Shown here: in pieces, positions 1 through 7,634 of the stretch | How the letters are laid out: every line of letters begins with the position of its first letter | Numbering within the stretch: position 1 is the first letter of the stretch | The notes under the pieces: model-generated | The model's input: the letters and a program-made list of their open reading frames with translations, nothing else | Database searches by the model: none | What the model was told of the DNA's origin: nothing | Assembly: GCF_014773245.1 (NCBI RefSeq) | Contig: NZ_JACWMX010000005.1 | Span: forward strand, 124,001 to 188,000 | Length of the DNA: 64,000 nucleotides | Direction of reading: 5' to 3' | From: Mucilaginibacter glaciei | Lineage (GTDB): Bacteria; Bacteroidota; Bacteroidia; Sphingobacteriales; Sphingobacteriaceae | Translations under genes and position numbers: made by a program

Positions 1-643
1 GCTCCACATTTTCGCGGGCTAAGGCTGCACCAATATCAGTAGCCGTTAAACCTAACGACGATAGTTTATTAGGGTCTATCCATAAACGCATAGCGTACTG
101 GCGCTGGCCCTGTACGTTAATAGTACTCACACCCGGTATGGTTTGTAAGCCTTCCAGCAGTACGTTTTCGGCATAATCATCTACCTGGGTAATGTTGCGT
201 GTGTTACTGCTTACCAACACGGTTATGATCTGGTCGGCACTGGCATCGGCCTTGGTTACTACCGGCGGCGCGTTAATATCTTGCGGTAATTGGCGCTGGG
301 CTTGTGATACCTTGTCGCGCACGTCATTAGCCGCGGTTTCCAAATCGGCATCCAGGTCAAATTCTACGGTGATATTACTGGAACCTACCGAACTGGTTGA
401 AGAGATATTCCGGATGCCCGGCACACCGTTAATGGCTTTCTCTAAAGGCTCGGTAATTTGCGATTCAATTACATCTGAGTTGGCGCCCGAGTAGCTGGTT
501 GATACCGAAATAATAGGAGGGTCGACCGAAGGGAAATCCCTTACGCCCAAAAACTTATATCCTATAACACCAAATACAACAATAACAACAGATAATACCG
601 TTGCCAGTACAGGTCTTTTTATACTTACCGACGATAAACTCAT
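1..643 (-). CDS. RND efflux pump (AcrB-type), N-terminal part
   Basis: Reading the minus strand from the ATG at 643 gives an open frame to the window edge, about 214 residues. It begins MSLSSVSIKRPVLATVLS, the usual first membrane helix of hydrophobe/amphiphile RND pumps, followed by the periplasmic porter start (FPSVDPPIISVSTSYSGA, EPLEKAINGVPGI). The family exports small molecules across the envelope with proton motive force and needs an adaptor and an outer-membrane channel. The adaptor gene lies immediately upstream with 5 bases between them, so they are one operon. The C-terminal four fifths of the pump lie outside the window, so the substrate class cannot be judged. Confidence 0.93.
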   Translation of the reverse strand, partial: MSLSSVSIKRPVLATVLSVVIVVFGVIGYKFLGVRDFPSVDPPIISVSTSYSGANSDVIESQITEPLEKAINGVPGIRNISSTSSVGSSNITVEFDLDADLETAANDVRDKVSQAQRQLPQDINAPPVVTKADASADQIITVLVSSNTRNITQVDDYAENVLLEGLQTIPGVSTINVQGQRQYAMRLWIDPNKLSSLGLTATDIGAALARENVE

Positions 644-648
644 ACTGG

Positions 649-1722
649 TTATTTGATAACTTTAAGGATCTTCAACGGCGATTTAGGGCGAATTTGGATC
701 AAGCCTGATACTACAATACTATCGCCCGCTTTAAGCCCGTCAATAATTTGGATTTTGGTATCGGTACGCAGATCGGTTTTTACATTTTTAGCAACAGCCA
801 CGCCGTTTTTATACACATACACCTTGCTGCTCTTCAGATCGGGTATTACACATTCAGTGGGTACCATAATCGTTTTAGGGATCTGATCGAGCGTGAGGTT
901 GATCTTGGCGAATGCACCTGCAGTTAGTAAACCTTTAGGATTGGGCGCCTTGGCACGTACGGTTATCGTACGCGAGTTGGCATCTAGCGCGGGCTCGATA
1001 GCGTAAACGGTCGCGTTGAAATTATCGCGCGAGCTCTCCACTGTAAAGGTAATTTTACTGCCCTTATTGATGATGGGCAGGTACCGTTCAGGTACAGAAA
1101 AGGTAACCTTGGCCGGATCGATATTTACCAGCGTGGCGATAGATGTCGACGGCGATAAATAACCACCAGGGCTAACATTACGCAAACCAATGGTACCTGA
1201 AAACGGCGCGCGGATCTCGGTACGCGAGATTTGCGCACGGATAACATCTGCCTGCGCTTTCATAGCGTTGAGCGACGATTGCGAAGTTTCGTATTCCTCT
1301 TTACTTACCGCTTCCTTTGCATATAATATTTTATTGCGGTTATTAATATCCTTCGCCAGTACCATCTGGGCACTTACCTGTTGCAGGGACGATTGCAGGT
1401 CCTGGTTATAAACCTTAACCAGCAACTGGCCTTTAGCTACGCGGGTACCTTCTGTAAAAAATATGCCGGTAATGTTACCTGCCGTCTGGCTGATCAGGTT
1501 AACCCGCTCATTAGCGTCAATAGTACCCGTAATGTCTATCTGATTGCGCACAGCAGTATCTTTAACCACCATAATATTTACAGCCACGGGGCCATTTTTC
1601 TTTTTACCCTTACCCGCCGTGGCCGCGCCGGTTTCTTTTGCTTTTTTGCTAAAAAACTTATTGTAAAGCAAAAACGCTATAAGCAGGGCCAGTAAAGTAT
1701 ATATAATGTACTTGGTTTTCAT
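649..1722 (-). CDS. RND efflux periplasmic adaptor (HlyD/AcrA family)
   Basis: 357 residues. An N-terminal hydrophobic anchor (about residues 5-22) is followed by a charged linker, a first lipoyl-like half (about 62-110), a short helical hairpin (about 105-165), the second lipoyl half (EIRAPFSGTIG) and beta-barrel/membrane-proximal domains. The family bridges an RND pump and an outer-membrane channel. The stop is 5 bases before the start of the pump gene, so the two are almost surely co-transcribed. The start is an ATG at 1722 that opens directly into the anchor. No TolC-like gene is visible; it may lie beyond the window on the left. Confidence 0.93.
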   Translation of the reverse strand: MKTKYIIYTLLALLIAFLLYNKFFSKKAKETGAATAGKGKKKNGPVAVNIMVVKDTAVRNQIDITGTIDANERVNLISQTAGNITGIFFTEGTRVAKGQLLVKVYNQDLQSSLQQVSAQMVLAKDINNRNKILYAKEAVSKEEYETSQSSLNAMKAQADVIRAQISRTEIRAPFSGTIGLRNVSPGGYLSPSTSIATLVNIDPAKVTFSVPERYLPIINKGSKITFTVESSRDNFNATVYAIEPALDANSRTITVRAKAPNPKGLLTAGAFAKINLTLDQIPKTIMVPTECVIPDLKSSKVYVYKNGVAVAKNVKTDLRTDTKIQIIDGLKAGDSIVVSGLIQIRPKSPLKILKVIK

Positions 1723-1946
1723 AAAATGCCGGTTCGGGGTTATTTTGTTGCTAATTTAAAAATTTGCCGGAGCTTTAAAACTTACGGGCCCGGTAAATTA
1801 TGTGTTTGCTATTGTTTTAACAACAATTGTTAATGTTCGCAAAACTAACCGCTTAGGTATTAAATTGATTACGTGTATCAACCATTTTACAACACTTGTG
1901 TTTTTTAGCAAGACTTTAAAAAAAATAAAAATTTATAACTTGCCCC

Positions 1947-3746
1947 ATGAAAAAATTTCAACTCATCGCACTGGTTAATTTAATATTCCTATTTATGAAC
2001 GCTACCCCCGGCAATGCGGCCGTGCCTGCAAAAATATCGTACACGGTTACCTTCCCCGAAGCACAAGCACACTACGCCGAAATAGAAATGACGGTTAGCG
2101 GCTTGGCACAGCCATCTTTAGAACTAAAAATGCCCGTTTGGACGCCCGGCTCATACCTGGTGCGCGAGTTTGCTAAAAATATAGAATCGTTAACCGCTAC
2201 CGCCAATGGCAAAGCGATAATGGCACCAAAAGTTAACAAAAATACCTGGCACATTAACACCGCAGGTTTAACATCAGTTACCGTAAAATACAAAATATAC
2301 GCTTTTGAACTATCGGTACGTACCAGTTTTATAGATGCATCGCACGCGTTTCTTTCTACCTCGGGCGTGTTTTTATGGCCGAAAGGCATGCTGGCCAGTC
2401 CATCAACCATCAAAATTGTTCCTTACAAAGACTGGAGCAAAGTATCAACCAGCTTAGAAAAAGTTGGCGGCGATGCATTTACGTTAACCGCACCTAATTA
2501 CGATATCCTGTACGATTCGCCTATTGAAGTGGGCACGCAGGATATCTTTGACTTTGATGTTAAAGGTGTACATTACGATGTGGCCATGTACGGCGGCGGT
2601 AATTACGATAAGGAACGCCTTAAGGTTGATATGGCTAAGATCATAGAGGCAGAGAGTGCTGTTTTTGGCGAAAACCCGAACAAACACTATACCTTTATCG
2701 TCCACAATAAATTACGTAACGGCGGCGGTTTAGAGCATTTAAGCTCGACGGTATTAGGTGCCTCCCGCAACCAATATAGCAGCGAAGCGGGTTATAAAGG
2801 CTTTTTAGGCCTGGTAGCGCATGAGCATTTCCACCTGTGGAATGTAAAGCGGTTACGCCCGATTGTATTAGGCCCGTTTGATTACGAAACTGAAAACTAT
2901 ACCACCAACCTTTGGATTGCCGAAGGTTTCACGGCTTATTATCAAAACCTGATCCTTCGCCATGCAGGTATAGCTGGCGCTGATGCCTTTTTGGGTGACA
3001 TGGTTGGCGATATCAATACGGTTGAAAACACACCCGGTACTAAAGTACAGCCATTGGCAGAGTCGAGCTTTGATGCCTGGATCAAATCTTACCGCCCTAA
3101 TGAGAATACGATCAACACCGGGATCTCTTATTATGATAAGGGTGCGGTTGTAGGTATGCTTTTAGATCTGGAGATCATCAACAGTACCAACGGAAAATCA
3201 TCGTTAGATGACGTGATGAAATACATGTACGATACTTATTACAAAGCCAAAAAGCGTGGTTACACCGATGCAGAATTCAAAGCCGGTTTTGAAAAATTCG
3301 CAGGTAAGAACCTTGATGATTTTTACGCTAAGTACATCAACGGTTTAGCACCAATAGATTATAACAAATACCTGGGTTATGCAGGCTACAAACTAACCGA
3401 TGACCTGGCTAACAGCATGGACCCAACTATCGGCGCAAGCATCAGCAACGCCGGCCCTAAAAAAATAGTAACAGCCGTAATTCGCGGCAGCGCGGCCTGG
3501 ATCCAGGGGATTAATGTTGGCGATGAAGTGGTATCTATAGATGGCACACCGGTAACTGATGCGACGACGATTATGAACGGTAAAAAAATAGGCGACCAAA
3601 TTAATGTGACGGTAAGCCGTGACGGGCAAGCCATGATCATCCCGGTAACTTTATTACGCAACCCCCGCCAGAAAAACCGGATAGAGGAATTGCCAAACGC
3701 CACGCCTAAGCAATTAGCAGTACGGGCAAAATGGTTAAAACTGTAA
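1947..3746 (+). CDS. Secreted M61 family peptidase with PDZ domain
   Basis: 599 residues with a signal peptide (about 1-24). The N-terminal beta-rich domain is followed by a catalytic zinc site: HEHFH at 292-296 fits HExxH, and the third ligand Glu lies in IAEGF at 326. A C-terminal PDZ domain occupies roughly 490-590 (SAAWIQGINVGDEVVSIDG). This order is typical of the M61 glycyl aminopeptidase-like family, thought to act on peptides in the periplasm or at the surface. The gene stands alone, with a strong terminator behind it. All catalytic residues expected from the family are present. Confidence 0.93.
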   Translation: MKKFQLIALVNLIFLFMNATPGNAAVPAKISYTVTFPEAQAHYAEIEMTVSGLAQPSLELKMPVWTPGSYLVREFAKNIESLTATANGKAIMAPKVNKNTWHINTAGLTSVTVKYKIYAFELSVRTSFIDASHAFLSTSGVFLWPKGMLASPSTIKIVPYKDWSKVSTSLEKVGGDAFTLTAPNYDILYDSPIEVGTQDIFDFDVKGVHYDVAMYGGGNYDKERLKVDMAKIIEAESAVFGENPNKHYTFIVHNKLRNGGGLEHLSSTVLGASRNQYSSEAGYKGFLGLVAHEHFHLWNVKRLRPIVLGPFDYETENYTTNLWIAEGFTAYYQNLILRHAGIAGADAFLGDMVGDINTVENTPGTKVQPLAESSFDAWIKSYRPNENTINTGISYYDKGAVVGMLLDLEIINSTNGKSSLDDVMKYMYDTYYKAKKRGYTDAEFKAGFEKFAGKNLDDFYAKYINGLAPIDYNKYLGYAGYKLTDDLANSMDPTIGASISNAGPKKIVTAVIRGSAAWIQGINVGDEVVSIDGTPVTDATTIMNGKKIGDQINVTVSRDGQAMIIPVTLLRNPRQKNRIEELPNATPKQLAVRAKWLKL

Positions 3747-3775
3747 GCTTACCTAATACGTGGTAAAGTACTATG

Positions 3776-3804
3776 AAGCCTCCCGGATTCCGGGCGGCTT
3801 TTTT
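3776..3804 (+). terminator. Rho-independent terminator of the M61 peptidase gene
   Basis: An 11-base stem with one mismatch (AAGCCTCCCGG / CCGGGCGGCTT), a 3-base loop and a T tract begin about 30 bases after the stop codon at 3746. Confidence 0.85.
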
Positions 3805-3945
3805 GCATTTTTAAAATGCCATCCAATAGCGTTAATAGCCTATAGAACCAGGCCGATTATTATTGAAAAGATTAAAAATCGTCAAAAGCCGTTAATTGGG
3901 TAGATTCTTATTTTTTTATATCGCTGATAATGAGGTGTTAACATT

Positions 3946-3986
3946 TGTTCAGGGTGTTCATGGTGTTCACGTGAACATCGTGAACA
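3946..3986. promoter_or_regulatory. Nine-base-phased nested palindrome
   Basis: The hexamer TGTTCA occurs at 3946, 3955 and 3964, then its complement TGAACA at 3972 and 3981. Copies on each side are spaced exactly 9 bases apart and the centre is the perfect 14-base palindrome TGTTCACGTGAACA at 3964-3977. It lies 110 bases before the small membrane protein gene at 4096. It could be a multi-dimer operator or a folded RNA leader; the sequence alone does not decide. Confidence 0.6.
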
Positions 3987-4095
3987 GCCCTCGCTATAAA
4001 AATCTAAGCCTTGCCTGGCAATTAAATTTCTTAAAACATTTTTGGTGGTTTATTTATTTATATAACATCTATCTATAAACATTAAATCATTTACC

Positions 4096-4251
4096 ATGAA
4101 TTCATTACTTTATATAATTGCTGTTATCCTGATCATTGGTTGGGCTATCGGCGTATTTTTTACTGCCGTTGGCGGCCTTATTCACGTATTGTTAGTAATT
4201 GCGGTTATCGCGATTATATTAGGCATTCTCCGTAAGCCAACTGCTGTATAA
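4096..4251 (+). CDS. Small membrane protein, lmo0937/DUF5670-like
   Basis: A 51-residue frame starting MNSLLYIIAVILIIGWAIG and ending in ILRKPTAV. It has two hydrophobic stretches (about 4-22 and 27-45) around a GGLIH turn, which matches the pattern I know for the lmo0937 (DUF5670) family of tiny two-helix membrane proteins of unknown function. A compact terminator follows 21 bases after the stop, so it is probably a one-gene transcript. The nearby phased palindrome is a candidate control site. Confidence 0.8.
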   Translation: MNSLLYIIAVILIIGWAIGVFFTAVGGLIHVLLVIAVIAIILGILRKPTAV

Positions 4252-4272
4252 TACGACATAAATAAATTTAGT

Positions 4273-4298
4273 GGCCCCGGTAGTCTGGGGCCTTTTTT
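4273..4298 (+). terminator. Terminator of the small membrane protein gene
   Basis: GGCCCC / GGGGCC stem with an 8-base loop, then six T. A longer open frame of the next gene begins inside this hairpin at a GTG (4271), which argues against that start. Confidence 0.8.
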
Positions 4299-4330
4299 GT
4301 AAAATCCGTTTACCTAAGTATTATTCCGAT

Positions 4331-5017
4331 ATGCAAATCCCATTAAGCCCGCAACTCCTTGGCGATTTAATAGAAAAAGGCTACACGCATATGCTGGCCA
4401 GCACGGCTACCGATGCAGCCGCTAACGTCTCTATCGTTTTAACCCCCGTACGCGAAAAACCGAAGTTAGCCAATTTGCCCGATGGTTACGATACTTTTTA
4501 CCGCATAACCCAGGAACCTATGCAACTGGCCTGTAGTGCAAACGAAACCACTACAGTGGTTGATTATGAAACTTTTGATAAAACCATTACCGGCGAAGAT
4601 ATTTTTGAGGACAGCTATTTTAGAATGAGCGAGGATTTTTTTAGGCAGGTGCTGGATAGCCTGGAAGATTATGCGGTGATCACCACCGATAAAAATGGCG
4701 ACATTAACAGCTGGAACAGTGGTGCCGAGCGTGTTTTAGGTTATAAGGAAAAGGAAGTGATAGGCCGCAGTGCAAAAATATTTTTTACACCCGAAGATAT
4801 CGCAGCCGGCGTGCCTGAAAAAGAACTCACAACCGCCTTAGGAACCGGCCGCGCTATTGACGAGCGTTACCACATGTGTAAAGATGGCAGCCGCTTTTGG
4901 GGCAGCGGCTTAGTTTTTCCGTTATATGATGACCAAAAAAACCATCACGGGTTTACTAAGATTATGCGTAACCTGCGCGAGCGGCAGGATGCAGAACTGA
5001 AGGCCGAAGAACAATAA
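4331..5017 (+). CDS. PAS domain protein without output domain
   Basis: 228 residues from the ATG at 4331; the GTG at 4271 in the same frame sits in the preceding terminator and is rejected. Residues about 85-205 form a PAS fold (FFRQVLDSLEDYAVITTDK, INSWNSGAERVLGYKEKEVIG, and a PAC-like tail with GFTKIMRNLRERQ), as found in two-component sensors. No histidine kinase, GGDEF or helix-turn-helix region follows. The first 80 residues are not recognised. It may be a stand-alone sensor that acts through a partner, or the sensor remnant of a larger kinase. A bidirectional terminator separates it from the convergent BlaR1-like gene. Confidence 0.85.
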   Translation: MQIPLSPQLLGDLIEKGYTHMLASTATDAAANVSIVLTPVREKPKLANLPDGYDTFYRITQEPMQLACSANETTTVVDYETFDKTITGEDIFEDSYFRMSEDFFRQVLDSLEDYAVITTDKNGDINSWNSGAERVLGYKEKEVIGRSAKIFFTPEDIAAGVPEKELTTALGTGRAIDERYHMCKDGSRFWGSGLVFPLYDDQKNHHGFTKIMRNLRERQDAELKAEEQ

Positions 5018-5034
5018 TCGTACTACTAACAACA

Positions 5035-5083
5035 AAAAATCCCGGCCGGAGGTAGCAATCATCTACCACGACCGGGATTTTTA
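5035..5083. terminator. Bidirectional terminator between PAS and BlaR1-like genes
   Basis: A long hairpin with outer arms AAATCCCGG / CCGGGATTT and inner arms GGTAG / CTACC has A tracts on the left and T tracts on the right, so it can end transcripts from both sides of this convergent pair. Confidence 0.8.
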
Positions 5084-5096
5084 TATTTATCAGATC

Positions 5097-7130
5097 CTAT
5101 TTCTTAATCAACTTTGCAGCTTTAGTTTGCACCAAAACAACCCCGTTGATCCCTTTAAATCCATATAAAGCCGTGGCACTTTTATCTTTTAAAACGGAGA
5201 TGCTCTGAATATCATCCGGTTTAACCAAAGTTAAATCGGTAATCTCTTTGCCATCCAAAATGTAAAGCGGCGGGTTAATTGACAGGTCGTTGCCCCTAAT
5301 CCTAACCGTTTGTTTAGTGCTATCGGTTGGCTTGTACGTAATGCTCTCCACATCATCATTCCTGTTAATCTTTATAGCCCCAATTTTACTCTCTGTTTGC
5401 GCTAAAGCGAAGTTTATCGGCACCGTATATTGAACCCTTACGTTATGCCCGTTTTGCACGCCTGCCACCCATTTTGGCGAAGCGCTAATTATTCTCAAGG
5501 CTTCTTCATCGGCACCGCCACCTATACCTCTAACCACGCGGGCATTAGTAATGGCGCCGTCTTCTTCTACAATAAAGGTTACAATTACCCGTCCCTGGAT
5601 TTTATTTTCGCGTGCTTTGGCAGGGTAGCGTACGCTCTTAGCTAAATATTGTCCAAAAGCCTTGTCGCCACCCGGGAAAACGGGAGAGTGCTCCACAGCT
5701 GTAAACACCTCGGTTTTATTTTCAGCTATCATTGCCGATGTAGGTGGTAGCAATTTGTCCCCTTTTTTAGGCGTGTAGGTTATCACTGTAGTTTTTTCTA
5801 AAGCAAATTGAACAGGCACCGCATATTCAACTCTTACAGCTTTGCCCTTTTGCGTTCCCGGCTTCCATTTGGGCGACAGGTTTAATACCCTGATTGTTTC
5901 TTCATCGCAACCGTATCCAATGCCGCGAACTATCCGGATATTAGTCAGTTTGCCATCAGGTTCAACAATAAATTTGGCTATTACTCGGCCCTGGATATTT
6001 TTTTCGCGGGCATCTTTAGGGTATCTTATATTTCTGCCCAGGTATTGCCCAAACGCATTATCGCCGCCAATAAAACCTGGCAAATGATCTACCGCTGTGT
6101 ACACCTTACCTTTATCCAGTGTGGTATCGGCCATATCCGTTTTTACTAATTCGGGGGCTTTGAATTCCGATTTACCAAAAGCATTTTTAGGGATCGTAGC
6201 CTCTAAACTTATCGTGGGAGATGCGGCTACAGGCTCTTCGATAATTATTGTAGCGGGCTTGGCGAATACCGCGTCGGTTTTTTTGTTGATGGTATTGATT
6301 GCCTTACTATCGCTTATAGTGGCCGACGATAACACCAGCATCAGTATAAACAATGGCGCCGAAAGGCCGTACTTAGCCAGCTTTATGCGCTGTGATTTGT
6401 TTTTCTGTAACATCATAATACGTTGCTTTAATAAACTGTGGTTAAAAAACGGGTTAACTAAATTATGCACAGGCGAACTGAACGTTTGGCTCAATAAAAG
6501 CAGGGCATAATCGGCCTTGTTGGTGCCGGTTTGCAAAGCTTGCCTGTCGGCAATAAATTCATGGATATTTTTAATGGCAAACCGGTACAGATACACCACC
6601 GGGTTAAACCAGTTGATGATCATTACCGCCTCTATCAATAACACATCCGCCGAGTGCCATTGCCGGGCGTGAACCTCCTCATGTTTATAGATGATGGGGT
6701 TAGATGCGATGTCATCCTGGATCTTTACTGTTTTAAAGAAGGAGTAAGCGCCCTTTGATGGTCTGCTGATCATCTTTTTCACCTCGAAAAGTTGCCATAT
6801 TAACCTGAAAGCTAACAGCGCAGCGCCTGCCGCGTATAGCAGCGTAATAATTTCACCAACAGTTACAGGGTTGTTTTTTAAGGGTGCAAAGGTTACTATC
6901 ATATCGGGCGCTGTGGTACTGTATATCGTTGATTGTACCTGCCGCGTAATAAAAAGGTCTTTTACCCATTGCGCCTGTATCAGGGGGATAAAAAACGATA
7001 ATAGCGCACTACCGATAAGGTAAATGCGGTTAAGCTGAAAAAAAGTTTCCCGGCGGAGCAAAAGTGCATAGAACCCGAAAAACAATACCAGGTATAGGTT
7101 TACAAGTAATAAATAATGCCACCAGGTCAT
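5097..7130 (-). CDS. M56 BlaR1-type peptidase fused to two TonB C-terminal domains and a plug-like tail
   Basis: 677 residues. The N-terminal part has several membrane helices (about 5-25, 35-55, 90-112, 255-270) and the M56 zinc motif HEEVH at 150-154 with a second Glu in HEFIADRQA near 191. Two TonB C-terminal-like repeats follow (about 346-445 and 477-576, each with IRYP/VRYP, QGRVI and the VRGIG core). The last 60 residues (619-671) resemble a TonB-dependent receptor plug (PLYILDGKEI, VLKDKSATALYG, INGVVLVQTK). The family senses an envelope signal and relieves BlaI repression by proteolysis. The blaI-like gene is 2 bases upstream. No beta-lactamase is next to it, so the regulated target is unknown. 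Confidence 0.9.
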   Translation of the reverse strand: MTWWHYLLLVNLYLVLFFGFYALLLRRETFFQLNRIYLIGSALLSFFIPLIQAQWVKDLFITRQVQSTIYSTTAPDMIVTFAPLKNNPVTVGEIITLLYAAGAALLAFRLIWQLFEVKKMISRPSKGAYSFFKTVKIQDDIASNPIIYKHEEVHARQWHSADVLLIEAVMIINWFNPVVYLYRFAIKNIHEFIADRQALQTGTNKADYALLLLSQTFSSPVHNLVNPFFNHSLLKQRIMMLQKNKSQRIKLAKYGLSAPLFILMLVLSSATISDSKAINTINKKTDAVFAKPATIIIEEPVAASPTISLEATIPKNAFGKSEFKAPELVKTDMADTTLDKGKVYTAVDHLPGFIGGDNAFGQYLGRNIRYPKDAREKNIQGRVIAKFIVEPDGKLTNIRIVRGIGYGCDEETIRVLNLSPKWKPGTQKGKAVRVEYAVPVQFALEKTTVITYTPKKGDKLLPPTSAMIAENKTEVFTAVEHSPVFPGGDKAFGQYLAKSVRYPAKARENKIQGRVIVTFIVEEDGAITNARVVRGIGGGADEEALRIISASPKWVAGVQNGHNVRVQYTVPINFALAQTESKIGAIKINRNDDVESITYKPTDSTKQTVRIRGNDLSINPPLYILDGKEITDLTLVKPDDIQSISVLKDKSATALYGFKGINGVVLVQTKAAKLIKK

Positions 7131-7132
7131 AA

Positions 7133-7504
7133 CTATTTATCTTTAAGTTTTTCAATCAGTTTCATAATCTCATCGGCTTCTTTAAGGTTGATTTTCTCTT
7201 TCTTCACAAAAAAGGAAAGCATCCTGTTAACCGAATTATCAAAATAGCCGTTAAGCAACTTATCGGCAGCAAATGTTTTATACTGCTCTTTGCTGACAAC
7301 CGGGTGGTACTCGTGGCTTTTACCATAGGCATTATGGCCAACAAAACCTTTGGTCTCTAATATCCGGATGATGGTTGACACCGTGTTATAAGCCGGTTTA
7401 GGCTCTGGTAACACGTCAAGTACGTCTTTTACAAAGCCCTTTTGCAGTTGCCAAAGCACCTGCATTATCTGCTCTTCGGCACGGGTTAATTCTTTAATCT
7501 CCAT
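7133..7504 (-). CDS. BlaI/MecI/CopY family transcriptional repressor
   Basis: 123 residues with the winged-helix core in the first 80 (LTRAEEQIMQVLWQLQKGFV, PAYNTVSTIIRILETKGFVG, SHEYHPVVS) and a helical dimerisation tail. The family represses its own operon and is cut after activation of the partner M56 sensor, which is the next gene with a 2-base gap. An inverted repeat (TTAACTAAG/CTTAGTTAA) in the divergent upstream region is a plausible operator. The length is normal for the family. Confidence 0.93.
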   Translation of the reverse strand: MEIKELTRAEEQIMQVLWQLQKGFVKDVLDVLPEPKPAYNTVSTIIRILETKGFVGHNAYGKSHEYHPVVSKEQYKTFAADKLLNGYFDNSVNRMLSFFVKKEKINLKEADEIMKLIEKLKDK

Positions 7505-7528
7505 GGGGTATGAATAATATTAATATGT

Positions 7529-7579
7529 TTAACTAAGTTATATGTTATAAACCACATTAACAACTAAATGCTTAGTTAA
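7529..7579. promoter_or_regulatory. Candidate BlaI operator in divergent promoter region
   Basis: TTAACTAAG at 7529-7537 and its exact reverse complement CTTAGTTAA at 7571-7579 lie 33 bases apart, between the repressor gene (minus) and the nuclease gene (plus). The left half overlaps a TATAACTT stretch that could be the minus-strand -7 box. Autoregulation by BlaI-family repressors is usual; this site assignment is inference. Confidence 0.45.
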
Positions 7580-7634
7580 TTTAAATTTAAACTTTTATTT
7601 GTCTATTTGGTTCTCCAAAACAACCAATTTATAA

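Larger units (their letters stand above)
3747..4095. other. Intergenic region with terminator and palindrome
   Basis: This 349-base gap holds the terminator of the upstream peptidase gene, the phased palindrome at 3946-3986 and an AT-rich leader (4020-4095) before the small membrane gene. The only open frame in it (3896-4078) runs straight through the palindrome and I do not regard it as a gene. Confidence 0.6.

Noticed and set aside
3896..4078. 60-residue open frame
   Set aside because: It runs through the nine-base-phased palindrome and has no family resemblance; its residues mirror the repeat (VQGVHGVHVNIVNS).
5097..7504. Beta-lactam resistance operon
   Set aside because: A BlaI/BlaR1-type pair is present, but no beta-lactamase or penicillin-binding protein lies next to it.
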